Assembly (NCBI GenBank): GCA_002402125.1
Contig: NVVG01000195.1
Location: forward strand, 1 to 8,860
Origin: Moraxellaceae bacterium
GTDB taxonomy: Bacteria; Pseudomonadota; Gammaproteobacteria; Pseudomonadales; Ketobacteraceae
Direction: 5' to 3'
DNA: 8,860 nucleotides
Positions 7,601-8,860 of this stretch are shown piece after piece. The notes under the pieces are model-generated. The model had not been told where the DNA came from and made no database searches. It saw only the letters and a list, made by a program, of their open reading frames with translations. How positions within the stretch are numbered: position 1 is the first letter of the stretch; each line of letters opens with the position of its first letter. A program made the translations under genes and the position numbers.

Positions 7601-8144
7601 CAGTATCCGCATTCAATGCGGCAATATCAATAGCCATAGTCGTGAGTGGCGTTGCATAAATATGCTCACCCGAATTCAGCAAATCTAATGTCAACACCGT
7701 ACGCATAGTAGTGATAACAGGAGGCAAGCCGGTATAAATATCCGTAGTATCTGAATCAGAGGTAAATTCAAGAATATAGGCTTGAGTAAAAGGGAATGGC
7801 AACGCTAAACCAGTAATTTGCGCCTGGCTGTCCGTTGTTGCTGTTGTGACAACAGATCCCTTGAAACTACCACTAGGATTGCTGGTATCTATCTCGTATA
7901 CCGTAACAATGGCATCAACCAAGGGGCCTTTAATACCACCACCACCAACGTCTCTATTTGCGGTAGCACCTCCGCCTCCACCACCACTGTCTCCGCCGCT
8001 TTCTACAATTGGCTGGACATTTCCATCCTCATGAGTCTGCGTACCACTGCCTCCACAGGCAGTTAAGGTTAAAATCATCAGTGCTAAAATAATCTCAGCG
8101 ACTATTCCTTTATGACTTGGCTTATTTGCAACGGTTCGTGGCAT
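1..8144 (-). CDS. Giant TSP3-repeat calcium-binding lipoprotein, 3' end outside window
   Basis: One uninterrupted minus-strand frame runs from the ATG at 8144-8142 to the window edge: 2714 complete codons plus two bases, stop not seen. The start is fixed by an in-frame TGA four codons upstream (8156-8154) and by GAGGAAG placed just before the ATG. Order of parts: signal peptide with lipobox (Cys30), Gly-rich linker, N-terminal beta-type domain (~68-390), TSP3 block 1 (391-1223), module M1 (~1225-1752), TSP3 block 2 (1753-1829), a separate domain (1830-1974), TSP3 block 3 (1975-2157), module M2 (from ~2158). TSP3 repeats of the DxDxDG...DNCP/DAFP type bind Ca2+ in known proteins and form rigid acidic rods, so an envelope-anchored or surface role, structural or adhesive, is the best inference. 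No enzyme motif was recognised. Frame was checked at several points and no frameshift was seen. Specific function is unknown; the gene call and the TSP3 assignment are very secure. Confidence 0.97.
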   Translation of the reverse strand, partial: MPRTVANKPSHKGIVAEIILALMILTLTACGGSGTQTHEDGNVQPIVESGGDSGGGGGGATANRDVGGGGIKGPLVDAIVTVYEIDTSNPSGSFKGSVVTTATTDSQAQITGLALPFPFTQAYILEFTSDSDTTDIYTGLPPVITTMRTVLTLDLLNSGEHIYATPLTTMAIDIAALNADTDTAPWDVRDLDADDDGTDDITVSLGDGTSTVDEFLTALDVAATQVKSTMGFGISQDIDIFDTPPLIDSTTTTLQAQEDAAAYRAAVEALTAVVDQIDDATGTGDSNAVLAALTSDLADGVIDGQADGVTSDIYGGETDSADTATAAAAAALELFEQDPATLPIPNDPLGRTVGEMKAIIDAEKADLGHGSVTTEIVTTELVVLEPAETNPDLDGDGVPNDEDLFPEDATESKDNDLDGIGDNADTDDDNDGVIDDNDAFPLDNTETTDTDGDGVGNNADADDDGDGVDDGADDFPLDSTRSNATDVDSDGWPTEQDPNDNDDSIPGVPFVDTDGDGVGDATDDDDDNDGVADSDDAFPTNSSEQKDQDNDGTGDNADTDIDGDGVDNEADLFPRDPTETTDFDGDGVGDNKDTDDDNDGVSDIDELALGSDPKDRDSDDDGVLDNVDDDPTDPTVQFDSDGDGVDNRDDNCPLNPNPDQANFDGADETANDQRNRGDACDSDDDNDGVNDAIDKFPFDAGEQADFDNDGLGDNADEDDDNDGVMDVDDAFPNDASDHKDTDGDGIGDKTDPDADGDGVDNDIDDFPFDGTRSNATDADNDGWPSEQDPDDNDPNVPADAFVDTDGDGVGDATDPDDDNDGVRDESDAFPLISSESVDTDGDGTGDNTDADIDGDGANNEDDAYPYNDQEDTDTDHDGIGNNADTDDDGDGISDTEEISKGSDPLSTDSDNDMVGDNIDNCPIVVNTNQADLDHDGLGDACDSDDDNDGVDDEVDSCPGKKNSGNDLDNDGIDDICDTDRDGDGQDDVVDNCPIIANADQSNIDNDHLGDACDNDDDNDGLADGNDPFPTIADGDEDGHRDGSDNCPSIANHDQLNADNDSFGDVCDSDLDGDGVENSTDNCPAVPNTDQADDNQDGAGNACENDSDEDGAIDKDDNCPSIPNADQADADNDNKGDACDNDDDGDGIPDELDHGQNAEGIACSLLADCDGDQTGDADDAFPFDATETMDTDGDFVGDNADNCPAIPNADQADTNDNGVGDICDGMPDISGFWKLEVEITDATETVDLFTGSSDQADDLCDMAPGETFSTLVSIKQDGSVIGLVYGEDGFDPEDGNFGSIDATGMVQFGEDDDWNQYDYSSTSTSTSGALIEYSVAEMFNFQGGLDSSVTPAVITGTTVTEHVQAFAGENQEGDVILDCSYTLAATLTRIPQVDASTILSSAGTHQGFAHIEVDDEHVQETGVDIFEFFYATIDENGEVGQEWNDHGGSTPGAWETEAPENTVMLGAAGWAEVPEFLMVDGTAGVTADLVRSDGSNIFSRMRITAYATSITGERFEGYVNEEFVELTPNPDAMFSDIDAAAIAFDVESLQDVYEFECDVDDQNYQDLGLSCINAYVRDWSNWPSLSQTDLASSLSDVISAENSQSNIDHKGLFIGFGRNGAHLYAFLTGADTSGATGSVGTVQFTDHGHDTTGNYQVTPVVDASGPIEATWEIVEPFDGHQVLRFTIPEALFESHDVELDETSTVILVAVEAGDTQPFVRIGGMMPSSDRKQHSAINTKALNEVISGFAYIRPDTDGDGHVDNEDNCPSESNEDQADTDFDGLGDACQGGSGGGNDMDLDGIDDGEDNCPSVPNNDQIDSDNNGIGDACEGGAPPMACVIGDVMSGATESTYDQAVSDCGGFGREFDLSDINDTYWSDGMEVIFFESTGSGYVQSPDFGLLAISSWSLDMGYLRYSADNSATASASGLPLTSYSRKVALMITGDDGVSTKFFNDDHELADIDFIASMMYGVSMGPDTDSDNFPDEWDNCPNDSNPDQADSDADKIGDICDSDIDGDSDGIDDLVDNCPTTSNPDQMDVNDNGIGDACEGAPVGDMDNDGVDDDNDNCPSVWNDDQADSDGNGIGDVCDGGGVGSVADADSDGILDGDDAFPDDASEQRDTDNDGIGDNADNCQYIANGIGEDNQADGNNDGLGDACDDPSVPDMSGLYVLNWTIDTSNSSNEEYDENNDSCIPVTEDAGNQLVRVEQIGNQVIMHGHDEDGDWKDIGIIQTDGSFTFNGEHNSATESFVLTGTYTSQTISGSITDTQQTANASATCAYMATVFGAQPMPVTASTVVPTGLSWFEADHDQDQNGMETMEFEYGTFSDSAPEVIYTYNEGADVWDDMTSVSVGSTYFVDATEGMVNGDDIFIIDPAAYSSDSAVIKITSGGNGTIEEWANATLDLAEIDLDGLPINLFLPEFGDAFSGADFGAGSIAYIASVTPASKVYEFWCDDDWNNWVSSNFNCANVVAKGYDDLDSDGDFSDPIAAVSLAEVISTPAELASPTQEVNSRGIYIGDNMDSAGYYHVQAYLQTDDGTGTGANGRVVFVKSYDPSSTFIIGEVALVSSTVGGVAILEFDVPRFVGELADRDEDGNGIFIFVESAFESTPMVRRGDVTSTEGDGFEVLFNNAAKVEILAAFNPPAGPMIPQSFMDATNNGVDFTDDTSSNSAQFGIAGKGIYREWDDQDNSTESEEYYVFSDSDDTGRYIYQEYNYD
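1674..2222 (-). repeat. TSP3 repeat block 3 (residues 1975-2157)
   Basis: About 180 residues of TSP3 units, mostly DNCP type: DNCPNDSNPDQAD, DNCPTTSNPDQMD, DNCPSVWNDDQAD, each followed by a GD(I/A/V)C end. One DAFP unit follows (DGDDAFPDDASEQR), then a variant DNCQYIANG unit in which Pro is replaced by Gln and the linker is longer. A Gly-rich spacer (GGGVGSV) divides the block. It leads straight into M2, as block 1 leads into M1. Confidence 0.94.
2223..2657 (-). other. Unrecognised domain between TSP3 blocks 2 and 3 (residues 1830-1974)
   Basis: About 145 residues not made of TSP3 repeats and not resembling M1 or M2 by eye. Visible features: two cysteines (C1837 in MACVIG and C1858 in SDCGGFG) 21 residues apart, the stretch EVIFFESTGSGYV, a probable strand-rich middle, and a C-terminal DHELADIDFIASMMYGVSMG that may be helical. 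It ends directly at the next DTDSD repeat. The size fits a single compact, possibly beta, domain with one disulfide. No function can be assigned from sequence alone. Confidence 0.6.
2658..2888 (-). repeat. TSP3 repeat block 2 (residues 1753-1829)
   Basis: Two DNCP-type TSP3 units. Each has DxDxDG, then DNCPS, a DQ(A/I)D stretch and GDAC, with cysteines that would pair as in canonical TSP3 repeats. A Gly-rich linker (GGSGGG) separates the two units. The block joins M1 to the next unrecognised domain. Confidence 0.92.
2889..4472 (-). other. Module M1 of the giant lipoprotein (residues ~1225-1752)
   Basis: About 530 residues between TSP3 blocks 1 and 2, not recognised as a known family. It starts with MPDISGFWKLEVEI, which resembles the opening strand of lipocalin-like or similar beta-barrel domains. 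A second part begins near residue 1384. Later motifs are VYEFECDVDD (Cys1556), SDVISAEN, KGLFIGFG and LRFTIPEALF. Its only four cysteines are C1259, C1378, C1556 and C1570, suggesting two disulfides. A Ser/Thr run encoded by GTTGAG repeats lies at ~4171-4188. Composition is beta-rich and acidic with no evident catalytic motif. It is a diverged copy of M2 (see that entry). Binding of a ligand or surface is an inference only. Confidence 0.7.
5424..6101 (-). repeat. Super-repeat copy B inside TSP3 block 1
   Basis: Residues 682-907, the partner of the segment at 6974-6297. It carries the same irregular order: DDFP, TRSNATD, DGWP, EQDP, a 35-residue unit three times, then a unit ending in GSDP in place of DAFP. 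DNA identity in the parts compared by eye is clearly lower than in a recent duplication, with many synonymous changes, so the event looks old. Confidence 0.85.
6297..6974 (-). repeat. Super-repeat copy A inside TSP3 block 1
   Basis: Residues 391-616. This stretch aligns without gaps to residues 682-907 at a constant offset of 873 bases (291 residues). Four anchors give the same offset: DLFP/DKFP (6938 and 6065), DAFP (6833 and 5960), SNAT (6698 and 5825) and GSDP (6317 and 5444). Identity by hand count is 143 of 226 residues. Because 873 is not a multiple of the 105-base unit, this is a copied multi-unit segment and not simple periodicity. Confidence 0.85.
6975..7943 (-). other. N-terminal domain of the giant lipoprotein (residues ~68-390)
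   Basis: It opens with IKGPLVDAIVTVYEID (from residue 71), the pattern of a carboxypeptidase-regulatory/transthyretin-like beta sandwich (GPLxxAxVTVY), which often follows the lipobox in gammaproteobacterial surface lipoproteins. About 80 residues later comes IYATPLTTMAIDIAAL, then an isolated acidic loop starting at Asp190 (DLDADDDGTDD) that could bind one Ca2+. Residues ~240-370 look helical and Ala/Asp-rich, including a run of six alanines, and may be a coiled or helical spacer before the first repeat. There are no cysteines after Cys30. The beta-sandwich label rests on one motif and is moderate; the rest is unassigned. Confidence 0.6.
8055..8144 (-). other. Lipoprotein signal peptide and lipid-attachment cysteine
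   Basis: The first 29 residues have a basic start (Arg3, Lys8, Lys12), a hydrophobic stretch from about Ile14 to Leu27 and the lipobox L27-T28-A29-C30, which fits the [LVI][ASTVI][GAS]C rule for signal peptidase II. The residue after Cys30 is Gly, not Asp, so by the enterobacterial +2 rule the protein should go to the outer membrane. Glu17 inside the hydrophobic stretch is slightly unusual. A Gly/Ser-rich flexible tether follows (residues ~50-70, with runs of six and four glycines). Confidence 0.9.
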
Positions 8145-8148
8145 GCTA

Positions 8149-8155
8149 CTTCCTC
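8149..8155 (-). promoter_or_regulatory. Ribosome binding site of the giant lipoprotein gene
   Basis: The minus strand reads GAGGAAG, then four bases, then ATG. The AGGA core lies six bases from the start codon, a normal Shine-Dalgarno spacing. With the in-frame stop just upstream it decides the start at 8144. Confidence 0.85.
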
Positions 8156-8301
8156 AATACTATGTTACTAAACTGACTGCTCCATTTTTGTAATGAAGCT
8201 TGACAATAACGATTTGACCGCCTAGTTGGGCGTAATCTTCAGCGTAGACAATGAGCACAAGGTTGCCAGTGACAGTGGTCAATTAAACCTGACACAACGC
8301 T

Positions 8302-8325
8302 TAATTAGTTACAGCGTTCTAATTA
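8302..8325. repeat. Inverted repeat TAATTAG-N10-CTAATTA
   Basis: Perfect 7-base arms with a 10-base spacer (8309-8318), a layout seen in binding sites of dimeric regulators. The arms are themselves near-palindromic and AT-rich, so chance occurrence is likely enough to keep confidence low. Confidence 0.3.
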
Positions 8326-8344
8326 GCATTTAATTTTCAAAGAC

Positions 8345-8382
8345 TTAGGAACAAAAAAACACTTAATTTGTTTTATTCCTAA
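8345..8382. repeat. Inverted repeat TTAGGAA...TTCCTAA in the intergenic region
   Basis: The perfect 7-base arms 8345-8351 and 8376-8382 are separated by 24 bases; inside them AAAA (8353-8356) can pair with TTTT (8371-8374) after one mismatch. It lies just downstream of the possible TATAAT box, so it could be an operator, a leader hairpin or chance in AT-rich DNA. Confidence 0.35.
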
Positions 8383-8392
8383 AAGAAAGGAT

Positions 8393-8398
8393 ATTATA
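8393..8398 (-). promoter_or_regulatory. Possible -10 element for the giant lipoprotein gene
   Basis: A perfect TATAAT lies on the minus strand in an AT-rich stretch about 250 bases before the start codon. No good TTGACA-like -35 box sits at 16-18 bases; upstream there is only weak TTAATC at 19. If used, the leader would be about 240 bases long and the start of transcription would fall at the edge of the inverted repeat 8345-8382. Confidence 0.3.
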
Positions 8399-8509
8399 AC
8401 TATTTGTAATGCTGATTGATTAATGTACATCTAACTTGCACTGAGTGATCAGAAAAAATCTGAGGGGGATTAGGTGTAATTAGGTACCTTTATTTACGCA
8501 GGCCTAAAC

Positions 8510-8561
8510 AGCAGAGAGGACTAGCCGTCTTAATCAAGCTAACAATGCCCTCTCACCTGCT
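8510..8561 (-). terminator. Possible hairpin after the upstream gene
   Basis: Eighteen bases after the stop codon of the upstream gene the strand can fold: 8510-8513 pairs with 8558-8561, then after a three-base bulge 8514-8519 (GAGAGG) pairs with 8549-8554, and inside that TAGC 8522-8525 pairs with GCTA 8538-8541. No run of T follows on the minus strand, so it is not a standard intrinsic terminator; it may only protect the 3' end or mean nothing. Confidence 0.3.
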
Positions 8562-8578
8562 ACCGCTGCATATTAGAG

Positions 8579-8860
8579 CTATTTTCGGTCAAATGTACCC
8601 GAACTGACACCGCCAGTTGCTGCAGTAAATGCGTCAATTCGATCTGCGGTATTAAATTCTATATAGAAAGTCGCTTCGATCCCTCCAGCAAGCCCATCTT
8701 CGTATGGCGACGTGTCACAAAGGTTTGTATTACGGTCAGACGTCTCGGTAAAAATGAGACTATGGCGCTCACCGCTAGTAACCGTTTCATCAAATACAAA
8801 CGAACCCACACCAATTTCAATAGGCACCCCTGCTGCACCAGAACTCACAGAATAGGCCTC
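8579..8860 (-). CDS. C-terminal end of an unrecognised protein, 5' end outside window
   Basis: The frame is open from the right edge of the window to the TAG at 8581-8579, 93 codons. A GTG at 8848 has no ribosome binding site in view and the frame continues upstream of it without a stop, so this is best read as the tail of a longer gene. The visible part ends with SSGTFDRK and contains VPIEIGVGSFVFDETV, GERHSLIFTETSD and ATFYIEFNTADRID: alternating hydrophobic and polar residues that suggest a beta-rich domain, with a single cysteine. No TSP3 motif is present and I do not recognise the family. It lies on the same strand as the giant gene, 434 bases upstream of it. Confidence 0.65.
   Translation of the reverse strand, partial: EAYSVSSGAAGVPIEIGVGSFVFDETVTSGERHSLIFTETSDRNTNLCDTSPYEDGLAGGIEATFYIEFNTADRIDAFTAATGGVSSGTFDRK

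Larger units (their letters stand above)
8145..8578. other. Intergenic region between the two minus-strand genes
   Basis: This stretch of 434 bases has no plausible coding frame and is AT-rich in its middle (about 8281-8430). It holds the ribosome binding site, a perfect TATAAT on the minus strand, and several inverted repeats: 8302-8308 with 8319-8325, 8345-8351 with 8376-8382, and 8510-8519 with 8549-8561. The region nearest the giant gene (8145-8280) shows nothing I can name. The length argues that the giant gene has its own promoter and is not simply co-transcribed with the upstream gene. Confidence 0.6.

Noticed and set aside
7846..8034. Plus-strand proline-rich frame of 62 codons
   Set aside because: The Pro run is the complement of the Gly-rich linker codons after the lipobox of the minus-strand lipoprotein.
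8449..8463. Small hairpin TCAGA-AAAAA-TCTGA as a terminator
   Set aside because: The stem has only five base pairs, and the A/T run lies in the loop and not after the stem, so it does not fit an intrinsic terminator on either strand.
8471..8530. Plus-strand stretch with ACGCAGGCCTAAAC resembling part of a c-di-GMP (GEMM-I) riboswitch
   Set aside because: The GGCAAACC and GGGACGCAAAG core parts and the GGTAGC...GGTTACC arm are absent, the order and spacing do not fit, and no plus-strand gene follows.
8579..8848. A complete 89-codon gene starting at GTG 8848
   Set aside because: No ribosome binding site is visible, the frame continues without stop to the window edge upstream, and the sequence lacks a signal or typical N-terminus; a truncated longer gene is more likely.

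Overview
The window is dominated by one minus-strand gene. Reading the reverse complement from an ATG at 8144, the frame stays open to the left edge of the window. That is 2714 complete codons with no stop, about 92% of the window, and the 3' end lies outside. The product is a very large, strongly acidic, exported lipoprotein built from calcium-binding thrombospondin type 3 (TSP3) repeats alternating with large domains I do not recognise. A second minus-strand gene, upstream and also cut by the window edge, contributes its last ~93 codons at 8579-8860. There is no plus-strand gene, RNA gene, mobile element or CRISPR array that I can support.

Layout in transcription order (right to left): the 3' end of an unrecognised gene (8860-8579); a 434-base AT-rich gap with inverted repeats, a possible promoter and a good ribosome binding site (8578-8145); then the giant gene. 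Its order is: lipoprotein signal peptide with Cys30; Gly-rich linker; N-terminal domain that starts like a carboxypeptidase-regulatory-type beta sandwich (residues ~68-390); TSP3 block 1 (391-1223); unrecognised module M1 (~1225-1752); short TSP3 block 2 (1753-1829); a separate unrecognised ~145-residue domain (1830-1974); TSP3 block 3 (1975-2157); and module M2 (from ~2158), running off the window.

Two levels of internal duplication stand out. Within block 1, a ~226-residue stretch is repeated gap-free at a fixed offset of exactly 873 bases, about 63% identical by hand count. At a larger scale, M1 and M2 are diverged copies of one domain assembly: both open with a PD(I/M)SG motif directly after a TSP3 block, share a run of collinear motifs, and have four cysteines each, the last pair with identical Cys-x13-Cys spacing.

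The organism is most likely a marine gammaproteobacterium. This is inferred from the 'DAFP'-type TSP3 repeats, the GPL-type N-terminal domain after a lipobox, the moderate GC content and the Shine-Dalgarno start; nothing here fixes a genus. Expected behaviour is outer-membrane anchoring or surface display of a long Ca2+-stiffened stalk carrying beta-rich modules, perhaps for adhesion or binding of polymers. That role is inference, as no catalytic motif was seen.
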